Positions 1 through 5,746 are shown, numbered from the stretch's first letter. The stretch: DNA of 11,344 bases from an uncultured Actinomycetes bacterium (GCA_903873565.1 CAIQOY010000230.1:1-11344); one strand, 5' to 3'. Program-made: numbers and translations. Notes: generated from the sequence alone by a model not told the origin.

Positions 1-640
1 ACGCGGCGCGGCTGATCGGCGCGAACGAGCGCCGGTGGGCGGCGCAGGGGCCGAGCGCGGCGATCGCGGCGCGGTGCACCGCGGTGCCGTAGCCGGCGTG
101 GTCGGCGAACCCGTAGCCCGGCGCGTCGGCGTCGAGCCTGGCCATGATCGCGTCCCGGGTCGTCTTGGCGATCACCGAGGCGGCCGCGATGGCCGCGCTC
201 GTCGCGTCGCCCTTGACCAGCGGCCGGTGCGGGCGCGCCTGCATCGGCAGGGCGAAGCCGTCGACGAGGAGCGCCGCGTCGGGCGGCGCCTCGAGCGCGT
301 CGAGGGCGCGGCTGAGGGCCCTGAGGTTTGCGGCCTGGATGCCGATCTCGTCGATCGCCGCCGCGGCGATCGCGACGACCGCCACGGCGTCGGCGACGGC
401 GCGGATCTCGAGCGCCAGCTCGTCGCGCAGCGCCGGGCGCAGCCGCTTGGAGTCGTCGAGCCGCTCGAGGCGGGCCGCGTCCAGCGCCCCCGGCCGCAGC
501 AGCACCGCGGCCGCGACGATCGGCCCGGCGAGCGCGCCGCGGCCGGCCTCGTCGGCGCCGGCCACGCAGGCGGGGCCGAGCCCGCGGTCGTGCGCGAGCA
601 GGGCGCGCCCCGGAGGCGCGGAGCGTCGGGCGCTGGCCAT
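1..640 (-). CDS. rnhB: Ribonuclease HII (partial, C-terminus runs off the left edge)
   Basis: RNase HII is a cytoplasmic endonuclease that cuts RNA in RNA-DNA hybrids and nicks 5' of single ribonucleotides left in DNA. Starting at the ATG at 640, 213 residues are visible and the frame is still open at base 1. Family motifs occur in order: GADEAGRG (residues 28-35, metal-binding D30 and E31), DDSKRLR (62-68), VDG (D127), KGDATSAAIAAASVIAK (143-159, D145), GYGTAVH (183-189) and HRRSF (202-206). All four acidic metal ligands are present. HRRSF normally lies near the C-terminus, so only a few residues should be missing. The gene starts 25 bases after the signal-peptidase-like gene, has no purine-rich ribosome-binding site, and has TACGCT six bases before the ATG, which suggests leaderless expression. 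Its position downstream of rplS and lepB is the usual one. Identification is near certain from the motifs. Confidence 0.96.
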   Translation of the reverse strand, partial: MASARRSAPPGRALLAHDRGLGPACVAGADEAGRGALAGPIVAAAVLLRPGALDAARLERLDDSKRLRPALRDELALEIRAVADAVAVVAIAAAAIDEIGIQAANLRALSRALDALEAPPDAALLVDGFALPMQARPHRPLVKGDATSAAIAAASVIAKTTRDAIMARLDADAPGYGFADHAGYGTAVHRAAIAALGPCAAHRRSFAPISRAA

Positions 641-646
641 GGCCCG

Positions 647-652
647 AGCGTA
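647..652 (-). promoter_or_regulatory. Putative leaderless -10 element of rnhB
   Basis: TACGCT (minus strand) fits the TAnnnT -10 pattern and sits exactly six bases before the rnhB ATG, so transcription would begin at or next to the start codon. There is no Shine-Dalgarno-like purine stretch in the 25-base gap. No recognisable -35 hexamer is found 17-18 bases upstream. The call rests on position and on the same arrangement in front of three other genes here. Confidence 0.45.
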
Positions 653-665
653 GCCCGCGGGGCGG

Positions 666-1583
666 CTAGAGCAGGCCCAGCCGGCTGAGCGGCGAGACCA
701 CGGCGATCACCCGGCCGTCGATCGCGCCGGCCGGGACCGGCCCGTAGATGCGCGAGTCGACGAGCGGGGCCTCGCGATCGTCCGACATCACCCAGTAGGC
801 GCCCTCGGGGATCTCGATCGGCCCGAAGTCCGGCGTCGGGGTGCGCAGGTAGGCGATCTCGGACGGGTTCACGCAGCCGTCCTCCTCCTGCAGGCCGACG
901 GCGGCGTCCGGGAGGCGCTCGCAGAGGTAGAGGGCACCGTCGATCGCGCCGACCACCTGGCCGCCCACGCCGACGATGCGCCCCGCTCCCGCGACCGGGT
1001 TCCCGTCGCCGAGGGCCTCGGCGACGCCGGGGAAGGCGTCGATGATCACGATGTCGCCGACCGCGGGGGTCAGCATCCAGTCCGGCGCGACGAGCACGCG
1101 ATCGCCGGCCAGCACGCGCTCGCCCATCGCGGCGCGCGGCACGCTGACGCCGTGCGGCCCCCGCTCGAGCGCGGACGGGAGGAGCAGCCCCGCGACCGCG
1201 AAGCCGCCGATCAGGGCCAGGATCGCGTAGGCCTGGGCCCACGGCATCTCGCCCTCGGGCACCTTGCGGATCGCGCGCCGGCGCACGAGCGCGGTCAGGG
1301 AGCCCCCGAGCGGGCCGAGGCCGGCGGCGAAAAAGCCGGCGATGACGCCCTGCCGGCCCCGCAGCGCGCCGTCGAGGACGGCCGCGGCGGCCCACACGCC
1401 CCAGAGGATCGCCGCCGGCCAGACCAGCCACGACCAGACCACTGCCCCGACGAACAGGATCACCACCAGGATCAGCGCCCAGACGGGGCGCGGCCAGCGG
1501 GCGAGGCCGGCGAGGCGGAGGCCGCGCGGCGGGCGCTTCAGCCGGTTGCGGCGCTGGCGGAAGGCATCGCTGGACGCCGCCAT
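666..1583 (-). CDS. Catalytically dead signal peptidase I paralogue with extra membrane segments
   Basis: This 305-residue protein has an S26 signal-peptidase fold in its C-terminal half but lacks the catalytic dyad. Aligned by eye with the LepB encoded just upstream, VPSGSM becomes VPRAAM (catalytic Ser to A152) and VKRLVG becomes AGRIVG (catalytic Lys to G201). The last conserved box survives as SDDREAPLVDSRIYG (267-281). A cysteine pair (C221, C237) matches a pair in LepB, which supports paralogy. The N-terminal half holds a basic start and about four hydrophobic stretches (roughly 33-52, 53-70, 79-99, 117-136) instead of the usual one or two, so it is an integral membrane protein. Its ATG lies four bases after the lepB stop, and GGTGA, which includes that stop, serves as ribosome-binding site, so translation is probably coupled. 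A non-catalytic role, such as a LepB partner or a binder of exported proteins, is inferred. Staphylococcus aureus SpsA, next to active SpsB, is a known precedent. Confidence 0.88.
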   Translation of the reverse strand: MAASSDAFRQRRNRLKRPPRGLRLAGLARWPRPVWALILVVILFVGAVVWSWLVWPAAILWGVWAAAAVLDGALRGRQGVIAGFFAAGLGPLGGSLTALVRRRAIRKVPEGEMPWAQAYAILALIGGFAVAGLLLPSALERGPHGVSVPRAAMGERVLAGDRVLVAPDWMLTPAVGDIVIIDAFPGVAEALGDGNPVAGAGRIVGVGGQVVGAIDGALYLCERLPDAAVGLQEEDGCVNPSEIAYLRTPTPDFGPIEIPEGAYWVMSDDREAPLVDSRIYGPVPAGAIDGRVIAVVSPLSRLGLL

Positions 1584-1587
1584 CGGG

Positions 1588-2187
1588 TCACCAGATCGAG
1601 ACGCGGCTCGGCGGCCAGTAGGACATGAAGGCGACGCCGATCATCTGGTCGCGGGTGATCGGACCCCAGTTGCGCGAGTCGTCGGAGTCGGCGCGGTTGT
1701 CGCCCATCATGAAGTAGCGGTCAGCGGGGATCCGGACGGGCCCGAAGTCGTCCTGCACGCTGGAGACGAAGGGCTCGTCCAGGAAGCGGCAGCCGGGCGT
1801 CTCCTCGATCGCGACGCCCTCCTGCGGCCCCTCGCCCGTGCAGACGTAGGTCTCGCCGCCGACGGCGCCGATCACCTCGCCGGGCATGCCGACCAGGCGC
1901 TTGACGAAGGTCTCGTCCGAGGCGGTGTCGGCCTCGTAGACGTCCGCGCCGGCCCCGTTCGGGTGGAACACGACGATCTGGTCGCGGCTCGGATCCTCGA
2001 AGCGGTACGTGAAGCGCGAGGCGATGATGCGCTCGCCGATCGCGATCGTCGGCTCCATCGAGCCGGACGGCACGCGGTACGGCTTGACGATGAAGGCCTG
2101 GACGAGGTACGCGATCCCCACCGCGATCGCGACCGTGATGACGAGGTCGACGACCGGGTGCTTGCGGAAGTCGTTCAGGCGGCCCAC
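1588..2187 (-). CDS. lepB: Signal peptidase I
   Basis: LepB is a membrane-anchored serine protease that removes signal peptides from Sec- and Tat-exported proteins on the outer face of the membrane. The 199-residue protein has one N-terminal membrane anchor (about 13-33), then the catalytic box VPSGSMEPT with S43, the lysine box FVKRLVGMPGE with K96, and the C-terminal box GDNRADSDDSRNWG (162-175). All catalytic features are intact. A cysteine pair (C116, C133) in the segment between the lysine box and the final box could form an extracytoplasmic disulfide. The start is GTG at 2187. An ATG eight bases upstream is out of frame and soon hits a stop. TAGGAT lies six bases before the GTG and could be a leaderless -10 element or supply AGGA as a ribosome-binding site. 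Location between rplS and rnhB is typical for actinobacteria. The paired, inactive paralogue follows directly. Confidence 0.97.
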   Translation of the reverse strand: MGRLNDFRKHPVVDLVITVAIAVGIAYLVQAFIVKPYRVPSGSMEPTIAIGERIIASRFTYRFEDPSRDQIVVFHPNGAGADVYEADTASDETFVKRLVGMPGEVIGAVGGETYVCTGEGPQEGVAIEETPGCRFLDEPFVSSVQDDFGPVRIPADRYFMMGDNRADSDDSRNWGPITRDQMIGVAFMSYWPPSRVSIW

Positions 2188-2193
2188 GGGCTC

Positions 2194-2199
2194 ATCCTA
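2194..2199 (-). promoter_or_regulatory. Putative leaderless -10 element (or AGGA ribosome-binding site) of lepB
   Basis: TAGGAT on the minus strand ends six bases before the lepB GTG. TAGRRT is a known -10 form in actinobacterial housekeeping promoters, and the six-base spacing would place the transcription start on the start codon. The same bases contain AGGA with a seven-base spacer to GTG, so a Shine-Dalgarno role is equally possible. No -35 match is seen. Confidence 0.45.
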
Positions 2200-2224
2200 C
2201 GGAAGCGCCGCCGGAGTCCCGCGG

Positions 2225-2566
2225 CTACTGGATCTTCTCGCGGACGCGCGCCTGCTTGCCGACCTTGTCGCGCAGGTAGTAGAGCTTCGCGCGGCGGACG
2301 TCGCCGATCGCCCCGACCTCGATCTTGTCGATCTTGGGCGAGTGCAGCGGGAAGGTGCGCTCCACGCCGACGCCGAACGACTGCTTGCGGACCGTGAAGG
2401 TCTCGCGCATGCCGTGGCCCTGGCGCTTGATGACCGCGCCCTCGAAGACCTGGACGCGCTGGCGGTTGCCCTCGATGACGCGGAAGTGCACCTTGACGGT
2501 GTCCCCGGCCTTGAAGGCCGGCACCTCGCGCATCTGCGCCTGCTCGATCTCGTGGACGATGTTCAT
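2225..2566 (-). CDS. rplS: Ribosomal protein bL19
   Basis: bL19 is a large-subunit protein at the subunit interface. The 113-residue product has the usual bacterial length and family features: MNIVHEIEQAQMR start, FKAGDTVKVHFRV (18-30), FEGAVIKRQG (41-50), FTVRKQSFGVGVERTFPLHS (57-76) and the basic end RRAKLYYLRDKVGKQARV (91-108). The open frame extends far upstream of the ATG at 2566, but that part lies within trmD in another frame and is not coding. The gene begins 14 bases after the trmD stop, and its leader holds TAGGATCCCGCC, shared exactly with the rpsP leader. Coupling to trmD in one operon is the normal bacterial arrangement. Confidence 0.98.
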   Translation of the reverse strand: MNIVHEIEQAQMREVPAFKAGDTVKVHFRVIEGNRQRVQVFEGAVIKRQGHGMRETFTVRKQSFGVGVERTFPLHSPKIDKIEVGAIGDVRRAKLYYLRDKVGKQARVREKIQ

Positions 2567-2571
2567 CTCGA

Positions 2572-2586
2572 GGCGGGATCCTAGCC
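2572..2586 (-). repeat. 15-bp leader motif, copy before rplS
   Basis: GGCTAGGATCCCGCC (minus strand) is identical to the 15 bases just upstream of rpsP at 5732-5746. Here it overlaps the trmD stop codon TAG and is followed by five more bases before the rplS ATG. It includes TAGGAT, a possible -10 element 11 bases before the start, and AGGA, a possible ribosome-binding site. Because the TAG is also the trmD stop, the promoter reading is weaker than at rpsP. Confidence 0.55.
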
Positions 2587-3288
2587 CAGATCGGGCTCCG
2601 ACCCCGCAGGTTCCCCGCCGCGGCGCTCCGCCTGCGCCCGCCGCCACGCGGCGATCGCCCCGTGGTCGCCCGAGCGCAGGATCTCCGGCACCTCCCAGCC
2701 CCGGAACTCGAGCGGCCGCGTGTAGTGCGGGTACTCGGGCAGGCCGTCGAGCGCCGGCGAGAACGACTCCTCCGCCGCCGACTCCTCGTCGCCCAGGGCG
2801 CCGGGCAGAAAGCGGGTGACGGCGTCCACGACGACCATCGCCGCCGCCTCGCCGCCGCTCAGGACGTACGGCCCGATCGACAGGGTCTCGGTGGCCACGT
2901 GGTCGAGCACGCGCTGGTCGAAGCCCTCGTAGCGGCCGCACAGGATCGTGACCGCGTCGGCCTCGGCGAGCTCGCGCGCGTAGGCGTCGTCGAGCCGCCG
3001 CCCCCGCGCGTCCATCGCGATCACGCGCCGCTCGGCCCGCACCGCGTCGAGCGAACGGCCGTAGACCCCCTCCACCGCGGCCACGGTCGTGTCGACGCGC
3101 ACGACCATGCCGGCGCCGCCCCCGTAGGGCGTGTCGTCGACGGCGTGGTGCGGCAGCGCGCTGAAGGGCCGCATGTCGTGGACGCCGAGCGCGAGCCGGC
3201 CGCCCTCCGTGGCGTTGCGGATATGGCGCTCCTCCCCCAGCCAGGCGAACCAGCCGGGGAAGAGCGTCAGGATGTCGAGGGACAGCAC
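2581..3288 (-). CDS. trmD: tRNA (guanine-37-N1)-methyltransferase
   Basis: TrmD methylates N1 of G37 in tRNAs using S-adenosylmethionine and so prevents +1 frameshifting. Family motifs are clear: LDILTLFPGWF (4-14), DDTPYGGGAGMV (51-62), ILCGRYEGFDQRV (115-127), SIGPYVLSGGEAAAM (137-151) and PHYTRP (187-192), which build the knotted SPOUT fold and cofactor pocket. Three departures stand out. The E. coli SIGDYVL is SIGPYVL (P140). The position aligning with catalytic Asp169 is Glu (E174 in EESF), while catalytic Arg154 is kept (R159). The protein is 235 residues and stops just after WRRAQAERR, without the RRPELL-type tail of E. coli TrmD. The start is GTG at 3288, three bases after the pentapeptide gene stop, with GGAG 12 bases upstream. 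Placement before rplS is standard; the pentapeptide gene separates it from rimM. Confidence 0.96.
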   Translation of the reverse strand: MLSLDILTLFPGWFAWLGEERHIRNATEGGRLALGVHDMRPFSALPHHAVDDTPYGGGAGMVVRVDTTVAAVEGVYGRSLDAVRAERRVIAMDARGRRLDDAYARELAEADAVTILCGRYEGFDQRVLDHVATETLSIGPYVLSGGEAAAMVVVDAVTRFLPGALGDEESAAEESFSPALDGLPEYPHYTRPLEFRGWEVPEILRSGDHGAIAAWRRAQAERRGGEPAGSEPDLG

Positions 3289-3291
3289 CAG

Positions 3292-4671
3292 CTAGAAGAG
3301 CTCCGGCACGATAGCCGTGTCGGCAGTCAAGGCGAACGCGCTGCATGAGGAGACAAACGACACGTAATCGTTCGATTCAGCGGATCCGGTCGGACAGCGC
3401 ATCGAGTTCAACGAGCCCAGCCCGGAGTAGTCCATCTGGACCGACACCCACGAGCCCGACGGGAACGAGGCGGAGCACGTCGCCGTCGAGGTGCACGCGT
3501 GCGAGGACTCCACCACGCCCGCCGCCGACGTCAGGCTGATCGTGATGCGCGGCACGACGGTCTCCTGCTGCGATGCATTCACCACTCGCACCGACACCGT
3601 CTTCAATGGCGCACCGATCGCGATCGTGGTGTCCGCACCCGGCGTCCCCGAGCACGTCGTCTTCCCGTCCGAGGCCGTGCAGACGACGGCCGCGTTCGAG
3701 GATGCTGCCGTTGCACCCGTCACCTCGACAACCAGCGCCGTACCCGCATCGATCGTGGTCTCGCACGGAAGCGCCGAGCAGGACTTCGACCATGGCCAAT
3801 TCCTGGTCGCGCTCACTGTCGCGGTCGCACCAGTCGGAAGCGATCCCGCAAGCGTGAGCTTCGACGACGAGCCGAGACCGATCGCGTCGACGTACGAATT
3901 CGCCTCGTCTCCCGTCTTCGACGTCACCGCCGTGGCCGGACTGAATCCGGTCATGTACGCCGAGTCGAATGTGGACGTCCCGATCTTGCAGTACTTGCAG
4001 GCGACCTCGGCGAGACTCGCGAGGGTGAAGTTCGACTTCGTGATCGTTGCGTCCTCGAGATCGGCGCGGCCGAGGCTCGCCCCGTCGAACCGCGAGTCGG
4101 CGATGTATGCGTCCTCCAGATTCGCACCCTCGAGGTTCGCCCCGCGGAGATCAGAACTCATGATCGACACGCCGTAGAACCGCACCTTGCGGAGGTCCGC
4201 CCCCTTGCACTGCGCCTCCTCGAGGCCGACCACGCCGCTGCCCGGCAGGATCTTCAGGTCCATAAGGCAGTGGATCTGCACATCCCAGCTGACCCGGCCC
4301 GCCGCAGGCGGGGAGAGCCTGACGTCGATGAGCTTCGCCCTGCGGAGGTCCGCACGCTGGAGATCGGCTCCGCGGAGGTCGACGTTGCGGAGCACCGCAC
4401 CGGTGAGGTTCGCCCGCGCGAGGTTGGCCCCGGCGAGATTGGTGCCGGTCAGCTTCGCTCCGGCGAGATTCGCTCCGGACAGGTCGGCACCTGCGAGATC
4501 GAGCTTTCCGATCTTCTGCTTCGCCAGGTTGGCCTTCTTGCACTTCGCCTTCTTCTTCAGCGTGCACTTCGCCTTGCCCGTGGCGGGCTTCGCGGTGGCC
4601 GTGGCGGGAACGGCCACGACCAGCGCTCCGAGCACCGCTAGGGCGAGCAGGACGAGCAGACGACGTCGCAT
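3292..4671 (-). CDS. Secreted pentapeptide-repeat protein with two four-cysteine C-terminal repeats
   Basis: The 459-residue product starts with a signal peptide (MRRRLLVLLALAVLGALVVA, then VPATATA before the likely cut near residue 27). A short Lys/Cys-rich stretch follows (33-52). Pentapeptide repeats of the A(D/N)LxG type run through residues 57-118 (for example LAGADLSGANLAGAKL), are interrupted by a 36-residue insert (119-155, C135 and C155), and resume at 156-243 with C225 and C228. Such repeats fold into a square right-handed beta helix. The C-terminus holds two similar beta-rich units, each with four cysteines (C298, C303, C331, C340; C393, C399, C426, C443), resembling cysteine-paired InlB-type repeats. 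Exported location is well supported; function is unknown. Single lines count about 62-67% GC against about 78% in rimM, so recent acquisition is plausible. TACTCT six bases before the ATG suggests its own leaderless promoter. Confidence 0.88.
   Translation of the reverse strand: MRRRLLVLLALAVLGALVVAVPATATAKPATGKAKCTLKKKAKCKKANLAKQKIGKLDLAGADLSGANLAGAKLTGTNLAGANLARANLTGAVLRNVDLRGADLQRADLRRAKLIDVRLSPPAAGRVSWDVQIHCLMDLKILPGSGVVGLEEAQCKGADLRKVRFYGVSIMSSDLRGANLEGANLEDAYIADSRFDGASLGRADLEDATITKSNFTLASLAEVACKYCKIGTSTFDSAYMTGFSPATAVTSKTGDEANSYVDAIGLGSSSKLTLAGSLPTGATATVSATRNWPWSKSCSALPCETTIDAGTALVVEVTGATAASSNAAVVCTASDGKTTCSGTPGADTTIAIGAPLKTVSVRVVNASQQETVVPRITISLTSAAGVVESSHACTSTATCSASFPSGSWVSVQMDYSGLGSLNSMRCPTGSAESNDYVSFVSSCSAFALTADTAIVPELF
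3943..4206 (-). repeat. Second pentapeptide-repeat block (coding)
   Basis: Degenerate 15-base coding units specify residues 156-243 of the secreted protein, with clear repeats such as SDLRGANLEGANLED and ASLGRADLEDATI. The last units (SNFTLASL, STFDSAYM) are more divergent, with Phe or Tyr at the central position. Repeats are conserved at protein level only. Confidence 0.75.
4318..4503 (-). repeat. First pentapeptide-repeat block (coding)
   Basis: About twelve consecutive five-residue units (residues 57-118) of the A(D/N)LxG pattern are encoded as imperfect 15-base tandem repeats, visible on the plus strand as recurring gcgag(a/g)tt(c/g)gc segments. The periodicity reflects the protein helix and not a CRISPR or mobile repeat. 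Confidence 0.85.
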
Positions 4672-4677
4672 GGGCGG

Positions 4678-4683
4678 AGAGTA
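4678..4683 (-). promoter_or_regulatory. Putative leaderless -10 element of the pentapeptide gene
   Basis: TACTCT (minus strand) lies exactly six bases before the ATG, in the 41-base gap after rimM. The bases between are pyrimidine-rich (CCGCCC), so no ribosome-binding site exists there, which favours leaderless initiation. No -35 hexamer is apparent. Confidence 0.5.
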
Positions 4684-4712
4684 GCCTCTTGGCCGGAAGA
4701 GAGTGGGCGGGA

Positions 4713-5219
4713 TCACTCGACGGCGACGGGGTCCCAGCCCTCGGCGAGCACCATGCGGCGGCCGGGGATGTCGACGATCGGGACGATCGCCGCGACGAAC
4801 GGCACCCGCTGCTCGCCCACCACGAGCAGGTCGTGGGCGACGCCGTCCTCGACGGCCTCCACCACCCCGAGCTCGCGCCCGTCGGGCCAGGCCAGGGCGC
4901 AGCCGACGAGGTCGAAGCGGAAGTAGGCCTCGGGATCGGGCTCCGGCAGGTCGTCGCGGCCGATCTCGAGCGCCGCCCCGCGCAGCCCCTCGGCCGCCGT
5001 GCGGTCGCGGGCGCCCTCGAGGGCGATCACCGGCGCCAGCTCGTCGCCCTTCGCAGCCGCCACCACGCGCTCGGCGCCGTCGACCAGGACGGCGCTGCCG
5101 GGCGCGAACGGCCACCAGCCGCACGGGTCGGCGACGCGGAACGAGCCGTCGAGGCCGTGCGCGCGCCCCACGGTGCCCACGCGCACCCGCTCGGGCCGCC
5201 ACGGGTACGCGGCGGTCAT
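4713..5219 (-). CDS. rimM: Ribosome maturation factor RimM
   Basis: RimM is a cytoplasmic assembly factor that binds ribosomal protein uS19 and helps the 30S head mature during 16S rRNA processing. The 168-residue product has the N-terminal RimM barrel (VRVGTVGRAHGLDGSFRV, 12-29) followed by a PRC-barrel domain from about residue 100 (DLVGCALAWPDGRELGVVEA) ending in VPFVAAIVPIVDIPGRRMVL. Length is typical. The ATG overlaps the khpA stop in an ATGA arrangement, so translation is probably coupled to khpA. In most bacteria trmD follows directly; here the pentapeptide gene comes between them. Confidence 0.95.
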   Translation of the reverse strand: MTAAYPWRPERVRVGTVGRAHGLDGSFRVADPCGWWPFAPGSAVLVDGAERVVAAAKGDELAPVIALEGARDRTAAEGLRGAALEIGRDDLPEPDPEAYFRFDLVGCALAWPDGRELGVVEAVEDGVAHDLLVVGEQRVPFVAAIVPIVDIPGRRMVLAEGWDPVAVE

Positions 5220-5488
5220 GCCGCGGCGGGGGTCTCGTCGACCTCGACGAGGACGCGGCGGCCGCTCTTGACGGCGCCGGCGCGGACCACGGAGCGGATC
5301 GCGCGCACCACGCGGCCGCCCTTGCCGATCACCTTGCCGCGGTCGTCCGGGGCCACGTAGATGCGCAGCACGATCGCGTCGTCCGTCATCTCGACGGTGA
5401 CGTTGACCTGGTCGGGCTCGTCGACGAGCCCCAGCACGAGGTACTCGCAGAGCTCCCGGACATCCTTCGGGGGCGATGCGGCCCCCAT
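5216..5488 (-). CDS. khpA: KH-domain RNA-binding protein KhpA
   Basis: This 90-residue protein (YlqC/KhpA family) is a single type II KH domain. The nucleic-acid-binding GxxG loop is seen as VIGKGG (53-58), preceded by the beta strand AIVLRIYVAPDD (38-49). In Gram-positive bacteria KhpA pairs with KhpB and affects RNA-linked control of cell division and elongation. It starts three bases after the rpsP stop and its stop overlaps the rimM start, the standard position between those genes. The N-terminus (MGAASPPK) is slightly longer than in Firmicute homologues, which are nearer 80 residues. Confidence 0.94.
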   Translation of the reverse strand: MGAASPPKDVRELCEYLVLGLVDEPDQVNVTVEMTDDAIVLRIYVAPDDRGKVIGKGGRVVRAIRSVVRAGAVKSGRRVLVEVDETPAAA

Positions 5489-5491
5489 CGG

Positions 5492-5731
5492 CTAGACGAT
5501 GCCCTGCTTCTGGAGCAGGCGCCGGACCGGCTGCGACGGCTGGGCGCCGACGCTCAGCCAGTGGCGGGCGCGGGCCTCGTCGATCTCGATCAGGGACGGC
5601 TCGAGCTGCGGGTTGTAGCGGCCGATCGACTCGATCGCCCGACCGCTGCGCGGCGTCTGCTCGTCGGCGACGACGATGCGGTAGATCGGGTTCTTCTTCG
5701 AGCCGATGCGTGCGAGGCGGATCTTGACCAC
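5492..5731 (-). CDS. rpsP: Ribosomal protein bS16
   Basis: bS16 is an early-binding small-subunit protein needed for 30S assembly. The 79-residue product shows the family start VKIRLARIGSKKNPIYRIVV (2-21), the ESIGRYNP motif (34-41) and the ARHWLSVGAQPSQPVRRLL end (55-73). Length is normal. The start codon is GTG at 5731, 14 bases after the ffh stop. The motif GGCTAGGATCCCGCC abuts the GTG and may act as a leaderless -10 or as a ribosome-binding site through AGGA. Confidence 0.98.
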   Translation of the reverse strand: MVKIRLARIGSKKNPIYRIVVADEQTPRSGRAIESIGRYNPQLEPSLIEIDEARARHWLSVGAQPSQPVRRLLQKQGIV

Positions 5732-5746
5732 GGCGGGATCCTAGCC
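5732..5746 (-). repeat. 15-bp leader motif, copy before rpsP
   Basis: GGCTAGGATCCCGCC (minus strand) directly precedes the rpsP GTG and is identical to the copy before rplS (2572-2586). Its first base is the last base of the ffh stop codon. The internal TAGGAT (5738-5743) is six bases from the GTG, the spacing expected for a leaderless -10 element. AGGA in the same stretch has a seven-base spacer and could instead be a Shine-Dalgarno site. Confidence 0.6.

Noticed and set aside
172..1431. Minus-strand 419-codon frame spanning rnhB and the signal-peptidase paralogue
   Set aside because: It is the wrong frame for both genes; the correct frames carry all the family motifs.
1264..2397. Long plus-strand open frame (377 codons) opposite the two signal-peptidase genes
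   Set aside because: It is Arg/Ala/Asp-rich with no motif and lies opposite strongly identified genes. Long spurious frames are expected at this GC content.
2225..3346. Apparent fusion of L19 with a 260-residue N-terminal extension
   Set aside because: The extension is the trmD region read in another frame and is Arg/Gly-rich. The L19 ATG at 2566 gives the exact family length.
4318..4503. Short regularly spaced repeats that could suggest a CRISPR array
   Set aside because: The 15-base period encodes pentapeptide repeats, units are imperfect and there are no spacers.
3292..5202. Apparent 636-residue form of the pentapeptide protein
   Set aside because: The upstream part is rimM in another frame. 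The ATG at 4671 is followed at once by a proper signal peptide.
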